Shown here: piece after piece, positions 9,608 through 15,252 of the stretch
How positions within the stretch are numbered: the first letter of the stretch is position 1
Layout of the letters: each line of letters opens with the position of its first letter
NCBI GenBank assembly: GCA_943908385.1
Contig: CALTTF010000042.1
Coordinates: 1-15,340, forward strand
DNA from: an uncultured Corynebacterium sp.
Lineage (GTDB): Bacteria; Actinomycetota; Actinomycetes; Mycobacteriales; Mycobacteriaceae
Direction of reading: 5' to 3'
DNA: 15,340 bases
Notes under the pieces: generated by a model
What the model saw: only the letters and a program-made list of their open reading frames with translations
The model's database searches: none
Told to the model about the DNA's origin: nothing
Translations under genes and position numbers: made by a program

Positions 9608-10620
9608 TGGCTGTTGAAAAACGCATGGGCCACGGCGAAGAGTACGAATTCGCCGTCGACGCCGACGCGTTCCGCGCTATCTTGGTCATGGAGCTCACCG
9701 ACGGTGGCCGCTTCCGCGCTTTCAACGGTGAGACGGAACTGCGCCGCACCGGCGACCGCTACGCCCTGCGCGAGCTGAACGGCCCCGCCACCATCGAGGT
9801 GCGTCCCGACAACGAGGTCTTCGGCAACCGCGCCGAGCTTTACGTCCGCGTCCAGGCCCGCGATTCCAGCGGCGAGGTCGTGGACCTGAACCTCCCGCCG
9901 TTCAAGGTGGCCGCCCGCGACACCTTCACCCCGCTGACGCTGATCCCCAGCGCCACCGGCGTGCGCGTGATCGCCGGCGACGCGGGTGCGCTCGGCACCG
10001 TCGGCTCAGTCGGCCCTGCCAGCTCCGCCAGCACCGCCACCACGACCCCCGCTCCGGACACCGGCGGCGGCAGCTCCGTCGCGCCCGCCGCGGCGACCCC
10101 AGGTACATCGGCAACGACGCCGTCCCCCTCTGCCGGCCAGGGCACTGATTCGGTGCACATCATTGTCGACTCGACCGCATCCATGCTGCGCAGCACCACC
10201 GCCGACCAGATGGACGCGATGCTCAGCTTCGCCGTCAACGCCGTTTCCGGCATGCGCTGCCCCAAGCGCCTGACCACCTCGTCCGGACAGGCCGTGCCCG
10301 GCATCGTGGACACCCTCGAGGTGCCCGCCGGCACGTCCGAATCGCTGCGCGGCAACGACATCGGCTGGGAGATCAACGCATCCGAGATCTCGCCGACCGC
10401 GGCCGTCATCGCCATCTCCGACGACATCCCGGCACGCCTGCTCGGCCGGAGCGCCCCGGTCCACGTCATCTCGACGCGCCCGGTCGCCGCCGCCGGTACC
10501 ATCACGGCAACGCTTTTCGACGACCACCTCCACCACGCCGTCGCCCACGGCGACGCCCGCGGCTACCGCGACGCCATCCACGCCCTGCGTGGCGCCATCG
10601 ACGCGGGGGTGAGGTCCTGA
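9607..10620 (+). CDS. Two-domain protein with C-terminal vWA-like domain
   Basis: 337 residues, soluble. Residues 1-120 form a compact beta-rich domain (EYEFAVDADAFRAILVMEL, ATIEVRPDN, AELYVRVQARD). Residues 125-180 are an Ala/Thr/Ser/Pro linker. Residues 182-337 resemble a vWA fold: strand VHIIVDSTASM with D188-S189-T190-A191-S192 at the metal-site (MIDAS) position, a helix after it, and a later strand AVIAISDDIP with D272 where vWA domains carry the downstream Asp. The MIDAS is DxTxS rather than the usual DxSxS, so metal binding is plausible but not certain. vWA domains commonly act as metal-dependent protein-binding modules, often beside ATPases or GTPases, which suits its place between the GAP1-like and GTPase genes. 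The start overlaps the previous stop (TAATG) and has AAAGGAGA at 9593-9600. Confidence 0.7.
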   Translation: MAVEKRMGHGEEYEFAVDADAFRAILVMELTDGGRFRAFNGETELRRTGDRYALRELNGPATIEVRPDNEVFGNRAELYVRVQARDSSGEVVDLNLPPFKVAARDTFTPLTLIPSATGVRVIAGDAGALGTVGSVGPASSASTATTTPAPDTGGGSSVAPAAATPGTSATTPSPSAGQGTDSVHIIVDSTASMLRSTTADQMDAMLSFAVNAVSGMRCPKRLTTSSGQAVPGIVDTLEVPAGTSESLRGNDIGWEINASEISPTAAVIAISDDIPARLLGRSAPVHVISTRPVAAAGTITATLFDDHLHHAVAHGDARGYRDAIHALRGAIDAGVRS

Positions 10621-11711
10621 TGAACCCGAACACGCCTCTGGTGATCCCGCCGAAAGACCCGGTCACATTCGAAATCCTCGACCCCTCAGGTCCCGCCCCG
10701 AAGCACGAAGGCATCGACCTGCCTGACGACTGGATGATCTCCGGCACCCTCACCGTCGCGATGGCCGGCGCTAGGTCGTCGGGGAAGAGTCTTTACATCG
10801 CGGTCGTCGTGAAGCTGCTGCGCGATATGTTGGCAGTCAACCGCGGCTTTTTGAACGCCGCCGACGAATACACGCGCCGCACGTACGAGGAGAATTACGA
10901 GCGCCCCCTCTTTGAGGAAATGGGCCTCATGCCGCCGACCCCGCCGTCGGCGAACCCGGACGCGTACCAGAACCGTCCGCTGATCTACGACCTCGGCCTG
11001 CAGCCCCGCATCAACCCCGCCAACAACGAGCCCGTCAACCAGCGCATCTACCTGGTGCTCCAAGACGTCGCCGGTGAGGACCTGCGCGAGGAAGGCTTCC
11101 CCGACCGCGCACCGAAGCTCGGGTTCTTCCGCAATGCGGACCGCATCGTGTTCCTCTACGACCCGATGGCCGTCACCCGCATCCGCCAACTCCTCGAGGG
11201 CACCGTGTCCACCAACGAGGTCGGCCGCGAGAACCCCGCCATGATCCTGCAGAACATCCTGCGGCTCATGTCGCCGGAGCGCATGCCCGGCATCGCGCTC
11301 ACCCTGTCCAAATTCGACATGCTGCAGCGCCTCGCCGACGTCGACCAAGTCGGCAGCGGCGGCATCCAGGGACAGACCGTCGACTGGCAGGCCGCCATGA
11401 GCAACTACGGCGCCTCCTTCCGCCGCGAGTCCAACCCGCCCAACGAACCCTTCGACTGGGCCGACCGCCAATCCATGCATTTCGAGATCCGCAGCATGCT
11501 CAGCGCCCTCGGCGCCATGGAGATGCTCAATCTCCTCGAAACCCAATCACCCACCGGCCAGCCCGTGCCGTACAGCTGCCACGCCGTGTCCGCCCTCGGC
11601 GATTCCCCCGAAGGCGACAGCGTGTCCCGCATGGGCATCGCCCCGTTCCGCGTACTCGACCCCATCCGCGAAATGTTCGCCCAATACGGCCTGTTCGAGG
11701 GAGGAAAATAA
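10620..11711 (+). CDS. P-loop GTPase, Double-GTPase (DO-GTPase2)-like
   Basis: 363 residues, soluble. G1/Walker A is G50-ARSS-G55-K56-S57 after a hydrophobic strand (LTVAMA). G3 is D149-V-A-G152-E after strand RIYLVLQ. The likely G4 base-recognition motif is S230-K231-F232-D233 after IALTL, equivalent to N/TKxD. With these three the nucleotide site looks intact and guanine-specific. G1 and G3 are about 93 residues apart, much longer than in Ras-like enzymes, and the insert is rich in Pro and Tyr. Layout and neighbours (GAP1-like, vWA, tubulin-like) fit the bacterial Double-GTPase families described from comparative genomics. It is likely the NTP-driven switch of the operon. The start shares one base with the previous stop (TGATG), with GAGG at 10611-10614 giving a five-base spacing. 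The family subtype is less certain than the GTPase call. Confidence 0.8.
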   Translation: MNPNTPLVIPPKDPVTFEILDPSGPAPKHEGIDLPDDWMISGTLTVAMAGARSSGKSLYIAVVVKLLRDMLAVNRGFLNAADEYTRRTYEENYERPLFEEMGLMPPTPPSANPDAYQNRPLIYDLGLQPRINPANNEPVNQRIYLVLQDVAGEDLREEGFPDRAPKLGFFRNADRIVFLYDPMAVTRIRQLLEGTVSTNEVGRENPAMILQNILRLMSPERMPGIALTLSKFDMLQRLADVDQVGSGGIQGQTVDWQAAMSNYGASFRRESNPPNEPFDWADRQSMHFEIRSMLSALGAMEMLNLLETQSPTGQPVPYSCHAVSALGDSPEGDSVSRMGIAPFRVLDPIREMFAQYGLFEGGK

Positions 11712-12202
11712 TGTCCCACCACAACCAAGGCTGGCTCCACCGCGAGGAACGCCGCCTCACCGCCGCTGCCACCCCAGCCGAGCCCGCCGCCGCTTCCGCG
11801 CCGGAATCCCAGCCAGTGCAGCCGGCGCAACCTGAGGCTTCTGCCCAGCCCGCTGCCCCCGATCAGCCGGCGGAGGCGGTTCAGGAGCCCGCGCAGCCTG
11901 CACAGCCCGCGCAGCCGGTCCAGCAGCCGCCTGCCGCACAGCCCGAGCAGGCGCGCCCGTCGGTGGAGCAGTGGCCGGCGCTGCACCCGCAGGAGCAGCC
12001 GGCTCAGCCCGAATACAGCCAGCCCGCGCCGGGCTCGCCGCAGCCGTCCCAGCAGGAGCCGCCACAGGGACAGCCGGTGCCGGGACAGCAGTATCCGCAG
12101 TACCAACCGCCGCAGCAGCAACCGCACAGTGACAATCCGTACGCGTCGCCTTTCCGCTTTGAGTCGGGCGCCGCACCGCGAGAAGAAGGGCCGCAACGAT
12201 GA
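11711..12202 (+). CDS. Small Pro/Gln/Ala-rich disordered protein
   Basis: 163 residues, almost entirely low complexity (Pro, Gln, Ala, Glu), with runs such as EPAQPAQPAQPVQQ and a Tyr/Gln/Pro segment near residues 125-145. No membrane segment, signal peptide or folded domain is visible. The first 16 residues (MSHHNQGWLHREERRL) are the only non-repetitive part and could be a short binding helix. The start overlaps the GTPase stop (TAATG) and has GGGAGG at 11699-11704, so it is clearly meant to be translated despite its composition. It is probably a flexible linker or adaptor of the complex; no function can be named. Its composition is shared with the linker of gene 3 (5607-7799) and with the next two genes. 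Confidence 0.75.
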   Translation: MSHHNQGWLHREERRLTAAATPAEPAAASAPESQPVQPAQPEASAQPAAPDQPAEAVQEPAQPAQPAQPVQQPPAAQPEQARPSVEQWPALHPQEQPAQPEYSQPAPGSPQPSQQEPPQGQPVPGQQYPQYQPPQQQPHSDNPYASPFRFESGAAPREEGPQR

Positions 12203-12660
12203 CGAACGGCACGAACCCAGCGCCGCAGCAAGGCTTCGGTCAGGGCTGGTCCCAGCCGATGGGGCAGGGCGGCCAGGCGCCGCAATTCCCGCAGCACGCC
12301 AACCCCGCGAACCCGGCCCAGCCGGCGCAACCGGTAGGCGGCATCGGGCAGAACCAGTTCGGCGGGCCGCGCCCGTTCCAGCAGGCTGGGCAGGCGGATC
12401 CGTCGCAGATGACCACCGATGAAGCGGACACCATCGCCGCCGCCCGCGACGAAAAGGTGCAGCAGACCGAGCAGCGCCGCTCCCGCATCTGGAGCAAGAT
12501 CCTCGGAGTGATCGGCTTCGCCCTGCTCATCGCCTTCATCATGATTGTGGCGTGGACCTTCATTCCGGACCCGCCGATTGATCCCACTGCCGCGGCACCG
12601 CTGCAGCAGGCAGACACTCACCTCAGCGCACTGGGCGTCCTGCCCGGCCAGGACCTGTAG
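12199..12660 (+). CDS. Small Pro/Gln/Gly-rich protein with one C-terminal membrane anchor
   Basis: 153 residues. Residues 1-70 are Gln/Pro/Gly/Asn-rich and disordered. Residues 72-100 form a charged helix (MTTDEADTIAAARDEKVQQT, then EQRRSRIWSK), and residues 101-122 are a single membrane segment (ILGVIGFALLIAFIMIVAWTFI), followed by a tail of about 30 residues. Basic residues (RRSRIWSK) directly before the segment place the N-terminus in the cytoplasm and the tail outside. The start codon is inside an ATGA overlap with the upstream stop; the only ribosome-binding sequence is a modest AAGAAGGG at 12183-12190, so coupling to the upstream gene probably matters. It likely tethers partners to the membrane through its disordered N-terminal part; this is inferred. 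Confidence 0.8.
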   Translation: MTNGTNPAPQQGFGQGWSQPMGQGGQAPQFPQHANPANPAQPAQPVGGIGQNQFGGPRPFQQAGQADPSQMTTDEADTIAAARDEKVQQTEQRRSRIWSKILGVIGFALLIAFIMIVAWTFIPDPPIDPTAAAPLQQADTHLSALGVLPGQDL

Positions 12661-12679
12661 GAAACAGAGGAACGACACC

Positions 12680-13591
12680 ATGAACCGCGAATTCCCCACC
12701 GCAGACGACCAGTACGACTTCACCGACGTCGCCCCCTTCGCCGCGATGCCGGGCACCCCGCAGCAGCCGGAGCATCCTCAGCAGGCCACGCCGCAGCCAG
12801 CGGCGCACGCTGAACCGCAGCCTGTGCGGACCGCGCAGCCAGCGCCGGCAGATCCACATACAACGCGCACGATGCCGGCGGCGACAGTAACGGCAGGCGG
12901 AGCATCGCTGGGCGGAGCCGCGGCAACTGGAGCAGCGGCCGGCGGAGTAGCACTCGGGGGAGTGGCGACCGGAGCAGCGGCAACGGCTCAGCCGCAGGCG
13001 CCGCAGACCTCGTACGACGCGCAGCCGCGACAGAAGCAGCGCTACGAAGAGCCGCGACAGGAGCAGCGCTACGAGCAGCCGCAGTACGAAGAGCCGCGAC
13101 AGGAGCAGCGCTACGAGCAGCCGCAGTACGAACAGCCGCGCCGTGAGGAGCAGCGTTACGAGGAACCGCGGTACGAGCAGCCGCGCCGTGAGGAACAGCG
13201 CTACGAGCAGAACCCGTACGAGCCGGTGTCGCCGTACGGGAGCGACCGCCGCAAGAAGCGCTCGGTGCGGAGCGGGGCGCAGCAAGAGTACGGTTCGCGC
13301 GTGCAGGAGACGCCGGAGCCGCGGCGGGTTCCGCAGACCGCAGCGCGTGACGAGAAGACGTACGGCGGGGCATACGGCGAGCGATACGACGACGCCTACA
13401 ACGAGGGGTACCGCGAGACGCACCGTGAGCCGGAGCGCCGCACCGAGCGCGGGGAGCAGGCAGGCAAGGACGCGAAGAAGGGTTCCAAGTCGAGCCTGGT
13501 GATGCTGGCGGCGATCTGCGTCGTGCTGCTGATCATCTTCGTGCTGGGCTTGCTCATCCTCATGAACGTGGTGCCCTTCCCGGGCATGTAA
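12680..13591 (+). CDS. Tail-anchored Gln/Tyr/Arg-rich repeat protein
   Basis: 303 residues with the start at 12680 (MNREFPTADDQY), chosen because AGAGG (12666-12670) precedes it and it lies just after the previous stop. The frame is open further upstream, but that part overlaps the preceding gene and reads as Arg/Pro-rich shadow. Residues 1-68 are Pro/Gln-rich. Residues 70-102 are Gly/Ala-rich with repeated GG and GxxxG spacing (GGASLGGAAATGAAAGG). Residues 122-179 are four 14-15-residue repeats of the YEQPRxEQRYEQP type. Residues 180-270 are highly charged. Residues 272-296 are a strong membrane segment (LVMLAAICVVLLIIFVLGLL), with KDAKKGSK before it indicating a cytoplasmic N-terminus. It is probably a membrane-bound multivalent scaffold. 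No family is recognised. Confidence 0.8.
   Translation: MNREFPTADDQYDFTDVAPFAAMPGTPQQPEHPQQATPQPAAHAEPQPVRTAQPAPADPHTTRTMPAATVTAGGASLGGAAATGAAAGGVALGGVATGAAATAQPQAPQTSYDAQPRQKQRYEEPRQEQRYEQPQYEEPRQEQRYEQPQYEQPRREEQRYEEPRYEQPRREEQRYEQNPYEPVSPYGSDRRKKRSVRSGAQQEYGSRVQETPEPRRVPQTAARDEKTYGGAYGERYDDAYNEGYRETHREPERRTERGEQAGKDAKKGSKSSLVMLAAICVVLLIIFVLGLLILMNVVPFPGM
13043..13216 (+). repeat. Tandem repeat, four units of 42-45 bases, in-frame
   Basis: Units lie at 13043-13084, 13085-13126, 13127-13171 and 13172-13216. The first two are identical over 42 bases and encode YEEPRQEQRYEQPQ. The third and fourth are 45 bases, encode YEQPRREEQRYE followed by EPR or QNP, and differ from each other at a few positions. 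Each unit begins with TACGA. The period is a multiple of three throughout, so copy-number change would keep the reading frame. Confidence 0.9.
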
Positions 13592-13610
13592 CCCCCGACC
13601 GCGCCGGACC

Positions 13611-13617
13611 AAGGAGG
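13611..13617 (+). promoter_or_regulatory. Strong ribosome-binding site for the 460-aa protein
   Basis: AAGGAGG is the best Shine-Dalgarno match in the window, four bases before ATG at 13622. It fixes that start and suggests that this gene, the first in the block separated from its predecessor by a gap (30 bases) with no overlap, is translated independently. Confidence 0.85.
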
Positions 13618-13621
13618 TGCT

Positions 13622-15004
13622 ATGGCGAACAACCAGAACTCGATCCAATATTTCAGTCTCCAGGACTGGTGGGGCAGCCTCACCGAGACGGACCGGAAAA
13701 TTCTGGACGAGGTCTACAAGCAAAAGAGCGCGTCCGGCAAGAGTCTGCTCAGCGCGCCGCGCGAGCGCTACATGGACGTCGGTTTCCTGAGCGACCTGCT
13801 TATTTCGGTGAACAAGAATCCGGAGCTGCAGGTAAAGATCGTCGATAAGCTCATGGAGCGTTACGCGGGCATGCCCACACCCGACGAGCTTGTCGACGAT
13901 GCCCTGGTCGAGCTCCACCACGCGCAGATCCGCGTCATGAACTACTTCTACGGGCAGCGCAACTACGCCTCGCAGGCGCTCGACATGGCGCTGCGCGTCG
14001 CGCAAGACAACGTCAATATCGAGGCGCGGGTGCTGCGCGTCAAGCGCGAACGCATCAAGCGCGCCGCCTACCGCAAAGCCACCCAACTCGAGGAAAAAGC
14101 GCAGGCGGCGGGGCGCAAAGGTGACCTGATTTCCGCGTCGAAGCTGCACCTCGAGGCGCGTGAGAAGCGACAGGAAGGCGCGTTCGAGAGCTGCGCGTAC
14201 AGCGAAGAGCACCCGTGCTTCCGCCAGATGGCGATCATCGCGGAGAAGAACGACGACCACTCGCTCGCGCACCGCATCGCTGTCGACGCGCGCAGCGCAG
14301 GCTGGATCGACCGCAACGACGACTGGACGCGACGCATCAACCGCCTCGCCAAGAAGAACGGCGCGACCAGCGACGACAGCGGGCCATTCGACGGCTACCT
14401 CGGCGTCTTCAACCTCACCGGCTTCTTCAGAAAAGAATTCTCGCCGCAGGAGCAAGAGCTCATCATCAACGAGCTCACCGCAAAGCATCCGCTTATCGAC
14501 GGCTACCTCGAACCCGACGGCCACACCGCCCGCACCGCGCTCGTCCGACTGGCAGAAACTGTGGCCGAGGTCGTGTCCGATGAGGCGGCGGTGGCCGCCC
14601 ACCTCGACGCCATCCAGAAACAAATGGACCGCTACCCGGGCGACGCCGAAGGCGACACCTGGGAACGCCACCTCACCTTCGGCCGCAACGCGCTCGCGTG
14701 CCTCGCCGCCGTCCAAGGCCGCACCAAGCCCCACTGGTCCTGGTCCCGCGACCTCGAACCGATGCAGATGGCGACCTGGTACGCCACCAGCGCCATCTCC
14801 TTCGAAGGCGCCGCGCGCCGCGAGTTCGACGCGCACTACTCCGACAACCCCGACGCCATGCCCACGCACCCCGCGCGCACTGCCGTCCTCCTCGTCAGCG
14901 AAACGCTCGGCTTCGACGACAGCATCGAACCCGTCGCCGAAGAATCGCGTGACGACGGCTGGGCCGGCCCCTGGGACGCCGTCCTCGCCCGTCACCGCAG
15001 CTAG
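13622..15004 (+). CDS. Unrecognised helical protein, last gene of the block
   Basis: 460 residues, soluble, with no signal peptide or membrane segment. The N-terminal part (residues 8-80) is helical with the aromatic motif FSLQDWWGSLTETDRKIL. Residues 95-240 contain successive helices with Ala-rich, TPR-like spacing (ALDMALRVAQDN, KATQLEEKAQAAGRKGDL, ASKLHLEAREKRQEGAFESC). The C-terminal half holds a second helical region with conserved-looking aromatics (HWSWSRDLEPMQMATWY). Helical-repeat proteins usually bind other proteins, but I cannot name a family and assign no function. It lies 30 bases after the tail-anchored protein, on the same strand, so it is probably in the same transcript. It ends 239 bases before rpsL with no obvious terminator hairpin after its stop. 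Confidence 0.85.
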   Translation: MANNQNSIQYFSLQDWWGSLTETDRKILDEVYKQKSASGKSLLSAPRERYMDVGFLSDLLISVNKNPELQVKIVDKLMERYAGMPTPDELVDDALVELHHAQIRVMNYFYGQRNYASQALDMALRVAQDNVNIEARVLRVKRERIKRAAYRKATQLEEKAQAAGRKGDLISASKLHLEAREKRQEGAFESCAYSEEHPCFRQMAIIAEKNDDHSLAHRIAVDARSAGWIDRNDDWTRRINRLAKKNGATSDDSGPFDGYLGVFNLTGFFRKEFSPQEQELIINELTAKHPLIDGYLEPDGHTARTALVRLAETVAEVVSDEAAVAAHLDAIQKQMDRYPGDAEGDTWERHLTFGRNALACLAAVQGRTKPHWSWSRDLEPMQMATWYATSAISFEGAARREFDAHYSDNPDAMPTHPARTAVLLVSETLGFDDSIEPVAEESRDDGWAGPWDAVLARHRS

Positions 15005-15032
15005 CTGTCGGGCGGTTGTGCGCGGCCGCGAT

Positions 15033-15060
15033 TTGCTTTTGTGCGCGCCCGGCGTGTAAT
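15033..15060 (+). promoter_or_regulatory. Putative promoter for rpsL
   Basis: A -35-like TTGCTT (15033-15038) and a -10-like TGTAAT (15055-15060) are separated by 16 bases, in a local AT-richer patch just after the last gene of the block. The -10 matches TATAAT at five of six positions; the -35 is weak, as is common in corynebacteria. Transcription would begin near 15067 and give a leader of roughly 175 bases. rpsL is normally strongly expressed, which makes a dedicated promoter here likely. Confidence 0.5.
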
Positions 15061-15103
15061 TTTGCTACCGATTCCGCCCCGCGTGCCGGGGTTGGGAAAC
15101 CAT

Positions 15104-15143
15104 TGAACTCCACGCACCCTCCGGGGCGGCGACGGTGAGTTCA
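15104..15143 (+). promoter_or_regulatory. Inverted repeat in the rpsL leader
   Basis: TGAACTC (15104-15110) pairs perfectly with GAGTTCA (15137-15143). Skipping one bulged base adds two more pairs (AC 15112-15113 with GT 15135-15136). The loop is GC-rich, about 21 bases. It could be an RNA hairpin in the leader or a DNA operator. No function can be assigned from sequence alone. Confidence 0.4.
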
Positions 15144-15156
15144 TGCGAGAACGGCA

Positions 15157-15184
15157 GGGCCCCGAAGAAGAGCCCCCATTTTTG
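15157..15184 (+). promoter_or_regulatory. Weak stem followed by a T-run in the rpsL leader
   Basis: GGGC (15157-15160) can pair with GCCC (15172-15175) around an 11-base loop, followed by ATTTTTG (15178-15184). The order resembles a very weak intrinsic terminator or attenuator. A four-pair stem is too short to call a terminator with confidence. Confidence 0.2.
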
Positions 15185-15230
15185 CATGTTCGACCACCTT
15201 TTCCGCCCAGGGGAGTGCGGCCCCCGAACA

Positions 15231-15252
15231 AGAAAGAGTTGGTATGCCAACT
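15231..15252 (+). promoter_or_regulatory. rpsL ribosome-binding site and start-codon hairpin
   Basis: AGAAAGAG (15231-15238) is the purine-rich ribosome-binding sequence, five bases before ATG at 15244. AGTTGG (15237-15242) is perfectly complementary to CCAACT (15247-15252), leaving TATG as the loop, so the start codon sits in a four-base loop of a six-pair stem. This could tune initiation of S12 translation, though codons 2-3 (CCA ACT) may be chosen by codon bias alone. Confidence 0.45.

Noticed and set aside
12545..12679. Upstream extension of the tail-anchored repeat protein to an ATG at 12545
   Set aside because: It would overlap the preceding gene by 116 bases and encode an Arg/Pro-rich shadow; ATG at 12680 has a ribosome-binding site and fits the spacing.
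13043..13216. Tandem repeats as a CRISPR array
   Set aside because: Units are contiguous without spacers, in frame and translated as a Tyr/Gln/Arg repeat.
316..13850. GTCGATAAGCTC occurring near 316, 8674 and 13839 as a dispersed motif
   Set aside because: All three are in frame encoding Val-Asp-Lys-Leu in unrelated contexts; codon usage explains them.
12623..14995. A 790-residue open frame on the - strand across three + strand genes
   Set aside because: It is Arg/Leu/Val-rich and repetitive, opposite genes with clear ribosome-binding sites and sensible proteins. Long antisense frames are expected in very GC-rich DNA.
15021..15030. CGCGGCCGCG palindrome as a terminator of the operon
   Set aside because: It is a perfect palindrome with no room for a loop and no convincing T-run directly after it; chance GC-rich sequence is likelier.
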